This document shows positions 23,277-35,591 of a stretch of DNA of 64,000 nucleotides, one piece after another. Numbering within the stretch: position 1 is the first letter of the stretch; the number at the start of each line of letters is the position of its first letter. Source of the DNA: Henckelia pumila (taxonomy: Eukaryota; Streptophyta; Magnoliopsida; Lamiales; Gesneriaceae); NCBI RefSeq assembly GCF_033568475.1, contig NC_133120.1, positions 84,338,151 through 84,402,150 on the forward strand, in the 5' to 3' direction. The notes under the pieces were generated by a model, which was not told the DNA's origin, searched no databases, and saw nothing but the letters and a program-made list of their open reading frames with translations. The position numbers and the translations under genes were made by a program.

Positions 23277-24048
23277 CTCGATGAGTTCTGATTAAAGGAA
23301 TTGCTATGCATTTCAGTTTCTTCTTTTTTTAATCTATGTAGATTTTGGAAGGGACTGCTATATCTCAAGATGATCCTAAACGAGCTAATTTGCGACAATA
23401 TTCCTGTATTTGTGTGTTTTTTTCCTTCAAATCTTTATCTATGTTTTCTGGTGTTAACAGTTGTAGTCGCAAACAGTACTGATCTCGTATCATCCAACAA
23501 TTGCAACTAATATTCACGTGTATCCATGATTATTTGGGGTTCTAACTATTCAAATTTGTGGAGTAGCAACACCTGTACTGTTATCCTTATTGACCATGCG
23601 TATCCTATTTGCATTATTTTGCTTGTGGTTGTGTGATTGGTGATAGAGTCCTACAATGAACAATATCAAAAGATTTTTATGCATTTTTCTCTTTTACACT
23701 CTCAATATCGAAAGTCTCCCCTTCAAAAACTTCCATCCTTTTCTTTTCAGTTTGTCGAGCTATCAAAACAGGCATTGCTTGTTTGGTAGAATAATAAATT
23801 CTGTTTTTTATAACCTCCAATCGATCACAGATTGTCAAGAAACATCTTGTGCTGTTATCATTTCTAAATGTTACTTTAAAATATTGGGCAAGCACAAATC
23901 TTATCATTTCAAATCGCTCAAAATTGCTGGAGCTTTTTTTATTTGACTAACTATCCCTCTCAACCAATGAAAGCACATGGTCTCGTGCATTAATATCACT
24001 TTCTATTTGTTATGAATTTCGAGCAGTGGCTCTTGCAAAATTTGTCTC
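23277..24048. other. GNA1 3' UTR and spacer between convergent genes
   Basis: The 3' ends of GNA1 (+) and the MYB-CC gene (-) face each other here. No further gene seen; the open frames here have no recognisable similarity. Confidence 0.6.
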
Positions 24049-26004
24049 TCAGCCCCAGCTGAAGCCATTTAAATCCAATTGCTTGCAGTTTGAGACACCA
24101 TCATTTTCATCATCAGTGTTCAGGTCCAACTTTGTAGAAAAGAACGGAAGTTTCGACTCTGGCGATTTCTTGTGATTCTGTGAGTTGATTAAACCATTGC
24201 TGTCAGTATTCTTGTTGAAAAAATTAATATTCGTTTCTGCCCCTTTAAACCTGTCCTCTAAATGATTGCCACTACCATTCCATTTGCTTCCTTCATGTCC
24301 AATGCTCATTGATAAACTGCCGGCCCTAGTTTCTGAGACAAATGCATTGTCGTTTGCCCTGGGGAAAAACCCTCCGCTTTCTTTTATTTCTTCGTGCCAT
24401 CTGTTTTCAGTTTTCCTTAGCTCATTGTCCCTTGTCTCCTTCTGCGTTCTAAATTTTATAGGGCTCAATCCGATCGGCATATTGTACATTTCTTGGTCCC
24501 TCGCAGAACCGTCACATGAGGTTAAGCAGCTCTCTATTGAACAATCTGCCGGCTGAGTTGTTTGTGTTTGCTGTAGGCACGAATTTGACAACTCTTTCAC
24601 TCCTGGATATACAGAATCCAGGCATTGTGTTGAAACTTTGGACACCAAGTCAGATAAATGAACCTTGGCAGCTTCCAGACTTATGGTTCCGACATTCTGT
24701 TTTCCAAGGGTTTCCTGTGCTTTCTCTAATACACCTTGCAAATATTTACCTTGAGCCTCTATCCGGAGCTGTAAATGACGCTGCACCTATGCATGTGGAA
24801 ATGAACTCGTTATGACCGAGGCATAGAAATTTCCAAGCATTTTAAGATTGAACTATTTAGCAGTGGAAGAAAATGTGAGAGAGAATTGAAACCTAAAAGA
24901 TATCAAAACATCAATAATAGACATGCTTTGTAAGCATTTGCCTAAAAAATTGATTGAACTGTAATGCGTTTTGTAGTTGAAGGTAGATGTTGTAAAAATT
25001 GTGGTATGACAAGCTTTACCAATACTCTCTGCTCGAATGTTGGGTTCTATTGTTAGTGTATGTGCCAAGCAGGTCGAGCATGGTGGGAAACATCAAAATC
25101 GAATTTTGTTTATCGAATGAGAAGATGCATATCCATGTGTTTTACCTCCAGCTGTTCATGTAACCTTCGCTGCACTTCAATCTGCATCTGTATTGCTTCA
25201 CCTAAATGCAAGTTTCTGAGACAAGAATCACATAATAAAATTGTAAGTTGCATGCTGGTTTGAGTACATATAACTGAAATGAAGAAACAAATATCATGAA
25301 ATTTTTTTTGTCTCATACTTTGTCGTTTGGGTTTCAGTGTTATGATTGCTCATATGGGTTGCACTTGCTTCATTTATTCTTTCTCCTGTGGCTGCAATCA
25401 GTTTACCACCAATAAGTATACTTATCTTCAATGGGTATTTACTGGAAATTTTTTTTAATTCTTACCTGTTTTGTTGTTTCCACTATTAGCTTGTCCGTGG
25501 AGATTTTTGCTGAGTCTATATTTCTGGCAGAAAAATGATAGAAACTTGAGGGCTTCATTTCACATGTTAAATGTTAATTCTCAGTATATTTCTGCAGAAT
25601 TTTAGTGTGAAATTTCTTGGTTAAGAATTAACCTGAAGGTGACTCTTTAAGTGGTATAAGGTTAGTCCTTGAATTCCCATCAGTTTCAAAACAGATTTTG
25701 GGGTAGCTTCTGCACAGAAGGAACTATACTGTTAGCTGAATGTTAGAGCACGCTATTTGTTGCAGCTGAACTTGTTACATTTGATATGCTTACTTTCTGC
25801 TCCCCCTAGTTGATTTACTGCTTCTATGAATCGTTCATGGAGATCAGGAGTCCATTTAAGTCTTGGCTTTGCATCAGTTGAAAGCACAAGTCCTGAATCT
25901 CCAGCTCCATTTGTTCCATGAAGGAACAAGTGCCTTTCAGCTGGAATTGACATTCTCGATGAAGGTTGGACGATCTTTCCTTGGTTGTGGTGTTGGCGGT
26001 ACAT
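24049..26004 (-). CDS. MYB-CC (G2-like/GARP) transcription factor, MYR1/MYR2-like
   Basis: Six coding exons on the minus strand: 26004-25794, 25709-25633, 25523-25466, 25391-25319, 25215-25146 and 24786-24049. All have GT-AG borders and the joined frame is open for 408 residues. The GARP MYB domain lies at about residues 46-100 (KPRLKWTPDLHERFIEAVNQ, then LTLYHLKSHLQKYR). The MYB-CC coiled coil is at about 143-190 (GEAIQMQIEVQRRLHEQLE, HLQLRIEAQGKYLQ). The tail is disordered and ends in two LDLN motifs and GFSWG. N-terminus, domains and the tail end match Arabidopsis MYR1/MYR2 (PHL group) as recalled, nuclear regulators linked to flowering and phosphate responses. A 5' UTR intron is likely: an acceptor is near 26053 and a donor near 26093, with the leader exon to the right. 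Confidence 0.92.
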
Positions 26005-26309
26005 TTTCTTTCCTAAATATCACAATTTCTCATGATCAACTCCATGTCAAAGCTGAAAGGAAGCAATTAAAATGAGAAAAAAAATGGTACCTGAGAACGA
26101 TATCAACACTGTTTAAATGCCAATCTTCATATACTTTGAATGCGAAGTATGATTTTGCTGTCTTGCAATCACGATGCTCTTATTTGTTACGTTTTCTTTG
26201 ACTAAAGTTGTGCTTGGGGATGCTTATAAACAGATGAGGATAGAGAAGTGCGGGAACGAAGCATAGAATCTTGCATGGGCCCAACAGAAAATCAGATTCA
26301 ATCCAATCT

Positions 26310-29300
26310 TCACAACGACGTGAAAAGAGATGTTGTCCTTCCATTTTCAAGCATCTGTGAGTGGGGTCCTCTCTTCTAGTTTCCCTTTTTATTCTTACAC
26401 AGCAGCACTAGCTATTTTTTCACTTAATACCTTACAGTATGTACAAGAATAGATCCACCTTAGTCACCCATATTCGTTGTCTGTCAAAGTTTAGGAACCT
26501 TATTCCTGGAATTAATAGTGGAATTTTGTTCCCTTTGATGTGAATATTGGAAGAATCCACTTTGTATGATGTTCCAAAACCGTTTCATTTTTTTTAACAA
26601 GAAAGATTCTGTTGACTGGAGCATCTACTTAGCATTGGAATGTCTCTCTCTCTCTCAATTTTTTTTAAAAATATTTCGGAGGGTTAAAAAAAGTGTGCGA
26701 AGAGAGATTGATCACACGCTAGCAGTTCTTTATGGAATGTCACGTCGTCCATGTTGTCAGTGACTGGACATGCATATTTCAACTTTTGATTTATGGTTGA
26801 TGAATTTGAGCCTAAAAAACTCAGCATTCACATTCTATCATGTAGAAATATCCATTGTTCTCAAAGATTAATTAAATTCATTACGTGGTGAGGGTGTGGA
26901 GAATGGGATGTTGCTTCTTGGCTTCATTTGAAGGTCAGGAATGACACAGCGAATACATTCTTTTTTGTCTCCTTCAGTAAGTTTGGTACTTATTCATTCA
27001 AGCAAGACACGGTTCATAAAAGAGTGAAAAGAGGTGGGAATAAGATCTTTTCAAATTCTTCAAATAGCATAAAGAAATTGGTCCCAATAGTTGGGACCCC
27101 TTTAAAAGAAAATGAATAGGATTGTACTTACTTCTATACTTGCATCGGACACAAGCGTGACAAGTCATACCAAGAATAAGACCACTTGCTTTCACTTTGT
27201 GTTAAAATTTCATTGGGATTCAGATTCTTGTGTGTGAATATACTTTCTTTGTTACTGTAAATGACTATCTTTTAATAAGCAACTCATTATAAGTTATGGT
27301 GAAATTTATCTCTGCGAGTGAAAAAGATTGTCGACGACTTCTAGATGCATCATGGCATTGGCACAACCACGGGAGAATACAGACTGTTTCCACCTCAAAC
27401 GAAAAATTACAACTGTTAAATTTGTTCTTCTGACTCTTACTATTGCTTGGCATCAGATTACTAATGATTTGATGGACTTAAATAATATTACTCTCTTGAA
27501 CACTGTCCGTGCATTATTCCAACCAATCTTTTCAGGAAGGATCATTTGATTCTGATATGCTAACATATTTTACGCGGTCTGGAGGAATCTGTGGGAACCT
27601 TTATGCAAAGTGGTAAAGCTAAATTCCTCAACAGTTTTTGCTGGCATGTGGATATGTATGAGTAAAGAAGGGTATGTTTTGATTTTATTCATTCCACATA
27701 ACATTTATGTTTGTCTCTGTTAATGCCACCAGGTTGTGCAGGCTAATATTCCGATGATTACTACTATCGAACTACATATTTGAAAGATTAAGGAAGAAAA
27801 AATAAGTGGTTTGATATAAATCATATTTCGTGGCAGACAACGGTTGCATTCACTGTGTCGACATTCTAGACGATCATTTACCATTGTTAAACAAACATAA
27901 TCCAATCCATTGTTATTTAGGTACTATGTTACATACAAAAACAATCAGACATGGAATGTTGAAGGAGAACAGCAGTTATCATATCATACTTTTTTGCCCC
28001 CTCTATTTGTTTATTTAATATGTTATTTCAGTGAGATGAGTTAGAATATTTTAGGTGTCACTACATTATTAGAAGATAACATATATCCTATCTCTACTCC
28101 TTATTTATGCAAGGCAATAAATGATATCCAGTACTAGGCCTGTATTCTGTCTTCTGAAAGCTTTCCTTTTTCGGAGATTCTTATGTTTGATTGCATAGTT
28201 TCCCCATACTTAAAAAAGAACCTTAAGTGCATATAAGAATCATTACATGGAGGATCCAATCATCATTACCTAAAACTCATGCATGTTGGAATGACCAATG
28301 CATGATTGTCTTGTACTCGTGAAAACCAAATTTTGTTTCTCAAATTTATGATTTTGATTAAATGTTTGAATGCTACATTTACTATTTAGGATGTGTGACG
28401 TGGCAAAACCAAGATTACAAAAATGAAATATTTGACCCGACCTAACAAAGAATAGTATGATAGAAATGAGGAGGGAATGTTATTCCATGCCGGGCTAAAA
28501 TAAATTTAAAAAACAAAACAAAACAAAAAAAAAAAAAAAACAAAAAACAAAGATCAGTGAATGGGGAGGAAAGTGAGATTCTTGAGAATCTCTGAACTGT
28601 ACTAAGACTAAAGCTAAAGGGCCATATTCTCGAGGCAAGAATCTTAGCTTATTCTTTGATAAAGGCCACAAAAAATGGGTTCCCAAGTTCTCCCTTTCAA
28701 TTTTAATATATTCTCATCCTCACTACGTTTACATTTCTAAGTGATATGCATTCGCACATCTTATGTGTAAAATGTAATCTTTGTGTAACATGTATCGTGT
28801 GGCAATAGCAAATATACATGGACTTTTGTACATCTATTGTTATGATAGTAACTACGTATACATGTATCTTTGCATGTCTTCTTAATTGGCTTTCCCTTCT
28901 TCATTTTCCCGATTATGATAATTGGTTACTTTTTTCTAAAATAATGTGACACTTTCAATATTAATTAATATAAAGATCAGTAATAGTACTAAAACATTGT
29001 GAAATGATCACTCCATATATAACAGTAAAAAAAAAAAAAAGGAAAGAATGAAGTAATATTAATATTTAATATTAATTATCGACGCTTGGCCAATTATGGG
29101 TATTTCTTGTTTACTCGTGGTTATCTTTGCTTTCATGTATGCTCAAATCCATTTAGTCAATGCCACTTTGGTCTCCAAAAAGGTGACGCGACAGCTTTAC
29201 CTTTAGGTGCAAATGCAATGAATTCTAAGAGAAAAAGAATATGTCATTATATAACACGCAAGCATATATATAATAGACTTGCAATTTTGCATGCACCATT

Positions 29301-30380
29301 TTTCCTTATCATGCAAATAGTTACTATTACATCCTTTTTTTTTTTTTAAATAACTACAAGTATTTTAATGTTTTGCACATAATTTGATAAAAATAAAATT
29401 CAATTTATATATTTATATATATATATATTTTAATAATGAAGTGTTAGAATTCTTGAGTTCGGATTTAATTGTTTTCCATACAATCTCTAGGGAATATATG
29501 AGCTACAGAGCTAGGGAATATAATCATATATACAGTGAATTAACACCAAATCATTCGTGACTTTGTCTCACCAATTACTCTTCGCTTTGTCAATATCGAA
29601 AGAGTGCGCGTGTCAATTGTAAATGAAGTATGTTTAAAGAATAAGTTTACTATCCATTTTTTTTTAAAAAAAAGTAAAAAAATTCCTAATCGATGTTATC
29701 TTTTATAGTTATTGTTACTATTAATACATATTATCATTTTTATATAGAAATAAAAATGGATATTATTCCTATGAACCAACAATAGAAAGTTGGAATAATT
29801 TGGAAATGGAGGCATTTATTCTAATGCAAATTCAAACGGGAATAAAAAAATTCTTCATTAACTAGTCTTGTCTAGATTTTTTGAATGTGGGGTATTTTCA
29901 CTGATAACCCTTAAATTATTCGCATTTCGTAATCGACAATAGCAGTTCCTCGGCATTTGGTGTCCCTCCTCAGTCCTCATGACTTAAAAAAATATAAATT
30001 TTTTATGTGTTAGTGAGTGACATCTGTCATTATTTTCTATTATTATAATTGTTATTCCCTTCATTTTAAAACAAATTTTAAGTTATATTTTCCATAATTT
30101 GAAATTAAATACTACCCTAATAGTTATATGTTTGAACCAAATATAATGTTACAACTTACAACAATTAACTCAAATTATTGAATTTTTTTTATAGCAAAAG
30201 GCAAAAAATTGAAGAGAAGTAACTATTTTGATCTAGAATAACTGACGAATGGAGTTAAACATTTGCAGTGAACAATCAATTTGTTTAAGATTTTTGAAAT
30301 TACAAAGACTAGAAATTAAAAGCATTTAAATTAAAAATGGTTAGTAATTAATATATACATTAGTGTTAGTGTGCGTGTGT
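26310..30380. other. 4-kb gene-free interval
   Basis: No supported gene. There is a short CT run near 26640 and an A-rich tract near 28505-28550. Open frames at 26998-27195, 27265-27453, 28495-28686 and 29086-29349 show no recognisable domain. A minus-strand stretch at 27120-27195 (SGLILGMTCHACVRCKYR) ends at a donor-like GTAAGTA and could be a stray exon fragment, but nothing around it supports a gene. Confidence 0.5.
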
Positions 30381-30381
30381 G

Positions 30382-30436
30382 TGGGCTGGGCCAGTTTATT
30401 TTAATTTGTGAAGGCCGAGTCCTTACTAGTTGGGCC
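30382..30436 (+). promoter_or_regulatory. Cluster of site II (TGGGCY) elements
   Basis: TGGGCT at 30382, TGGGCC at 30387 and TGGGCC at 30431 lie 135-190 bp before the start codon of the thioredoxin-fold gene. TGGGCY site II motifs are commonly found in plant housekeeping promoters and are bound by TCP factors. Function here is inferred from motif and position only. Confidence 0.45.
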
Positions 30437-30569
30437 TTGAAAAATATAATTATCCTTTTTATATATATTATTACTGTTGTTGTCCAAAATAACTAAATTA
30501 CCTGTCTTAATTTTGCCCACACATATAAACCGCCGCTGCCTTTCCCGGCATCCAGCTAAGCAGGAAACC

Positions 30570-33500
30570 ATGGCCGGAGTGTTGAATCTCGCCGGCGCAC
30601 CTATTTTCAGTCCACTTTCACGGCGTAGAACATCGAACCACACCCGGTTTTCTGTAAAATTATCGGCAAATACTTCAGAAAGCCCGCTGTCGGCACGGAC
30701 GGAGGCAGAGCCCAGTTCCGGAATCTCAGTATCTGCGCCGCCCAACTTTAGGGCTCCGGAGCCCAAGCCATTTTCGGTTCGACCCGATAAAGTTTTGGAC
30801 ATTTTGGGGGCTTCTCTTGCTCTTATCTTTCGCCTTACGACCAGTGTCCTTGTTTCTGGGTATTTATATATCTATTTATATTTTTGAGATTGGTGGAGCA
30901 TTCGTATGCTTTGTTTCTGTTATATGTTGGAGTTAATTGCTTATTCAGATTGTAGGCTGCATATTTGCAGATGTCACTTTTGGAATGCATACTATGAAGC
31001 TTCAGCCTTCATTACACATAAACTGCCCACTTATTTTTTGTTTAGCCTTAGTTTACGTTTTCGCCGAGGTTTTTACTGTCCATCATGTAGCTAACAAAAT
31101 TAATGGATAGTTCGACTGGTTTGAGACTCTTTGAAGGGAGAGGGAGATTTGTGCAAGTCTTGGTGTAGCCAAGACAAGATAAGAAGATCATGTTCAGACA
31201 AGGTTTTCGATTTGATTAGGGATAATTGTTATACTAATGTATCAACAACAGTTAAACAAAGGAAGGAGGGATATCTTTGATCATTTTGTTTTATGAATTT
31301 TGCGATTTGTTGGTGCCTTTCTACTTACTTCTGATAGAAGAATTGAAATGAATCATCTGTCAGATAACTCAGATCCTGTGGTTAATTGAGATAAATATGG
31401 GGAATGCATATAGATTTTAGAGGAGGAATTACGCAATTAAGTCGACACCTAAGATACCGAAGAGGTCAGGTGTTATTAATTTGCTTCATTGTGTTTCTCA
31501 GGAAAATTCAGTTTCTCTTCCCTAACATGTAGAGTTTTTCCACTGAATACGTTTTGCTGTTTTTCTTTAGTACTAATCCATTTGATAATATCATTTCCAA
31601 ATTTTGTGTCCATTACTGCAGGTATTCAGTGTCAGTAGTGTCCAGTAAAGACATTCCATCTGATCAATATGCCCTAGGATTTGCTGGTAATTACTGACTG
31701 ATAACATAATCGGATACTATATTTTTAGGTTGTTCCAAGAGAAAACGTTGATCAGAATTGTTCTCTGCAACCTTCTTTTGATTGTCAAAATTTTAAATTG
31801 CATTGTTCTAAGAAGACAAATTCTTGCAGGTTTTAAGTTTAAAGAGACTTCGAAAGTAGGCCCTCGCCCTGAGATGCCGATTGAGATATATGAGTTTGAA
31901 GGGTAATATGAACTTTGTGCTGATTGGAATTTGTTCTTTTGAATTCCAAATTGACTGTAAATGTTAACTCATCACCTGTTTTGTCTTGTCTGCTATTGTA
32001 TTAACATGTAAGACTAATTACATATGGACTTTGATGGAACATGTGAAAATGCCTCTAGCTGCCCATTTTGTCGGAAGGTATGGTGAGGAAAACATATTCT
32101 TGCTAATCTTGTCATATCATTTACTTCTATGATGATTTATTGCTCAACTAAATTGCGTATTGACGTTCCCCATAGTGTATATCGTTATGGCATTTTCTAA
32201 CGTTTGATATAATTCATTGAGGTTTTCACAGGTTAGGGAAATTGTTTCAGTTTTAGACCTTGATGTCCTGTATTATCCTTGTCCAAGAAATGGCCCAAAT
32301 TTTCGTCCCAAGGTTGCAGAGATGGGTGGAAAAAAACAGTTCCCTTACATGGTTAGTGTTTTGGATGCTTTGACATGAATTTATCTTGGTAACTAATTCT
32401 TCATTTCGTATGATTTTAGATCTTTGATTCGATTCCAAACATATTATTCTAGGAGTATTATTTTTGTTGAGATTGATGCATTAACTCTTGCATTTGCTTC
32501 TGCTTCAGGTTGATCCAAACACGGGAGTTTCAATGTATGAATCTGATGACATAATTAAATACTTGGTTGGGAAATATGGTATGCTGCTTCTATTCTATTG
32601 ATGGCCATTTTTTTTTTCTCCATCTTAAAAAAAATGTCATATTTGTTCATGAGTTTTACGATGATTAAGTTTAAGGCATAGCTCTTCCAACCTAGCATCC
32701 ATTCGTACATTAGGTGTCTTTGTCTCACTTAATCTCATCGCGATCTTTACCGTTTCTTGTTGATTCAGCAACAAGACATTTAATCCACCATGTTGTTTCC
32801 ATTTCTACAGGTGATGGAAAAGTCCCATTCCTACTCTCTCTTGGCCTATTTACTGTAAGCAAAGAAGCAATGAATCATATGCTCTAATTCAAAAGCTTTA
32901 ATCGAGAATAACCCATTTTCAACCCTTCTCCTTTCCCTCATTTAGACTTTAACCGAAGGGTTCGCAATGATCGGACGCATGGGAAAGGTAATCAGCCAAA
33001 ATGCCCTCCTTAACTTGTTCTTTATCAACATATCTCTAAATCAGAAAATTCTCTTTAAATCACTGCAGGGTTCGTCTTACACTCCAGCAAAGCTGCCGCC
33101 CAAGCCTCTCGAAATATGGGCATACGAGGTTAGCTTATGGTTTCATACTTTCATTAAAATATGTAAGATGCTCTTGCTTCGTATGTTTTCTTAGCCAACT
33201 AAAAACATGCACATAAATTCAGGCCTCTCCATTCTGCAAAGTTGTACGCGAAGTACTCGTTGAGTTAGAACTTCCACACATATTGCATAGGTAAATCACA
33301 TTTCTAATCATATAAATACATCCCCACAGAATCAAATCTTCCCTCAGACTTGGAATAATATGCATGCCATGTTACTCCACATCCTCATGAAGACACGCTG
33401 CATATTGAGTATCTAACAAGTGCTCAACTATTAATCTTTGTTCGCAGTTGTGCACGAGGCAGCCCGAAAAGACAGATACTCTACCAGAGAGTCGGGCATT

Positions 33501-33719
33501 TTCAGGTTTTCGTTTCTTTTGTTATAACTGATACACATACAGGGACAAACCCCATGATTTGCCTATGTTTCTAGGCACCATGACAAAATATTTGGGACGC
33601 ATAATTAGAAGGTTCCAATTTGTTGGCAGGTTCCATATTTAGAAGATCCAAACACAGGAATCCAAATGTTTGAGAGTGCAGATATAATAGAATATTTAAG
33701 GGCCACATATGCTGTGTGA
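30570..33719 (+). CDS. Plastid-targeted protein with two thioredoxin-fold (GST-N/glutaredoxin-like) domains
   Basis: Twelve coding exons: 30570-30859, 31622-31686, 31830-31902, 32059-32077, 32232-32351, 32509-32578, 32811-32854, 32946-32987, 33069-33128, 33223-33290, 33448-33505 and 33630-33719. Together they give an open frame of 332 residues. The Ser/Arg-rich N-terminus (about 1-60) looks like a chloroplast transit peptide. Two similar domains follow. Domain 1 has EGCPFCRKVRE (Cys144, Cys147), FPYMVDPNTG and ESDDIIKYL. Domain 2 has EASPFCKVVRE (only Cys266), VPYLEDPNTG and ESADIIEYL. The cis-proline sites (FPY, VPY) are kept. It matches the Arabidopsis thioredoxin-family protein At5g03880 as recalled; the substrate is unknown, and a redox or glutathione-linked role is inferred. 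Exon 4 is only 19 nt and carries the CPFC motif. Confidence 0.9.
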
Positions 33720-35591
33720 CAGTGACAGAGTTGGAAGATTTCAAGGTAAAATGTCATTTATACCAGTAATTGTAATCAACTCATTCAACAATATTGACAC
33801 AGTCAATTATGAAGGCTGCAAGTGCTTTTGCCTTTTGCCTTTCAATGGGTGGGCCTTGGACTCACAGATTTTGAAAAGGAGTATCATAATTCATACATAG
33901 TGGAATTTAAATTATGAATTTATTGATCAATCTGAAATTTTCTATAAATTATATCTTAAATTTGATGATTTTCTTTCTTCGAACTTGCCTAGAATTATCG
34001 TACGTGGACTATCTTTACTCCTTACTCACTTCCAAATATAAAGAATGCTCAAGTATATAGTCCAGTGTATATTAAGTATTCCCTTGTCCCAATTATATAT
34101 GCTTACTTTTTTTTGTCATCTCAAATATATGATAAAGTTTTTACAGTATAGATAACATTTTTTCTTGTTTTTTCCCCCCAAATTAATACATATCATGATA
34201 ACAAGTCTTGAAAAATATGTAGCTATTTTTTGAATGAATTAAATAAATATAAAATAGCTAGGTAGTTTGCTTGCCAACATTATCTGACCATTTATCCTTA
34301 ATTTTTGTATACCTCGAAAGTCTAAAGCATTCGTTAAAGGTAACATATATTTTTTTCTTTTGTGAATTTTGTTTTCTGATAATTTTTTAAAAACAAAAAC
34401 TCATATGAAATTATCTCATGAGTTAAGTCAAAAAATATTAAAAAAGACATTATTAATTATATGTCAAAAATTTTATTATTTTTTTACTGTAAGTATAAAT
34501 TGGGTCGATCTATCCCTGTAAATTCATGAGGTCTTTTTGTTTTCTTAATTCGTATTAAAATACAGATAATAAATCTATATATATTGGACCGAGGGTGTAA
34601 AAGATATGAATTATACTATATTTTTATGAGCTATAATACTTTATCCATTTTGCTTTTTAAAATTTTTTTTTTTCCATTGACCAAGTACTGGATTCAAGTG
34701 TTTAATTAAATCGATATATAAAATTTAAAAGCTTGGAATTATGTCTTTACGACTTCCTACCCAGCAAGCAAACTCGGAAAAAATTAGTGAGAGCAAAGCC
34801 TAAAATTTCTAAAAGATGATTGTTTAAATATTATTATTTGATGGATTTTGAAATTTATTTGAAAGAGCTAGTTACGACCTTATGTCAAAATTAGTTCCTC
34901 TCCACTCATCTAAAGAACGTGGAAGCAACTAGATTGTGATGTATTTGAGTCCATGTTCTTAATCGACGGCACAAGCAAACAAATTAATTAGGCGTTGAAC
35001 ACTTCTTCATATTATATATGCTCATTCCTGCTCGATATTCATAATAATGAAAAATAAAGATGTTCGAATCGATAGAAAATATGTGAAGAGTGAAGACGAT
35101 GTCAAATGATTACGGATTTGATCTCATGATTAATATAAAAAATTCTCGTATTAGGTTTGTCTAGTGCAATTTACTCAACCGTCATGATTTACATATTTGT
35201 TAGGTTAAATTTCGGAAGTATTGTCAAAATAATAATAATAGCACCAAAACAAAATTATATGGTAATTAGATTGTGACGTATTGGAGTCCATGGCATGGTC
35301 TGTTGTCATGCGAAATATATATATAATTTATTCGTCTCTCTATATTTTGGCTTATTTTCTAACAAAAAATTATTTTGGCTGATTATGTTTTTGTTTTTTT
35401 ACAACGGCTAAATTTGCTTTTACCAACTAAATATATATCTCTACCAATTTTTACCTATAATGTTTAAAAATTGAAATAATTTATGAAATGCTACATAATT
35501 ATTATCAAGATTTTCGATTAAACACACAAAGGATTACACAGTAACACAGCAATTATAGTACAGCCAGCCGCTAATCCATCTAGCAAAGCCA
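33720..35591. other. Gene-free interval
   Basis: 3' flanks of two convergent genes and AT-rich spacer. It holds a decayed dispersed repeat (34404-34540) and a 29-bp near-duplicate: 34926-34954 and 35263-35291, both reading AGATTGTGA.GTATT.GAGTCC. No gene seen. Confidence 0.6.
34404..34540 (+). repeat. Dispersed GTGAGACGGTCTCAC-type repeat, decayed copy
   Basis: Reads TTTTTTTACTGTAAGTATAA, then TTGGGTCGATCTATCCCTGT and AAATTCATGAGGTC, which corresponds to the distal half of the same repeat family as 22122-22236. Heavily mutated. Confidence 0.4.

Noticed and set aside
26998-27195. Minus-strand frame with CHACVRCKYR considered as a zinc-finger exon
   Set aside because: Two cysteine pairs are not enough; no neighbouring exons or recognised family.
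29086-29349. 87-residue plus-strand frame
   Set aside because: No domain, AT-rich context, ends in a T tract.
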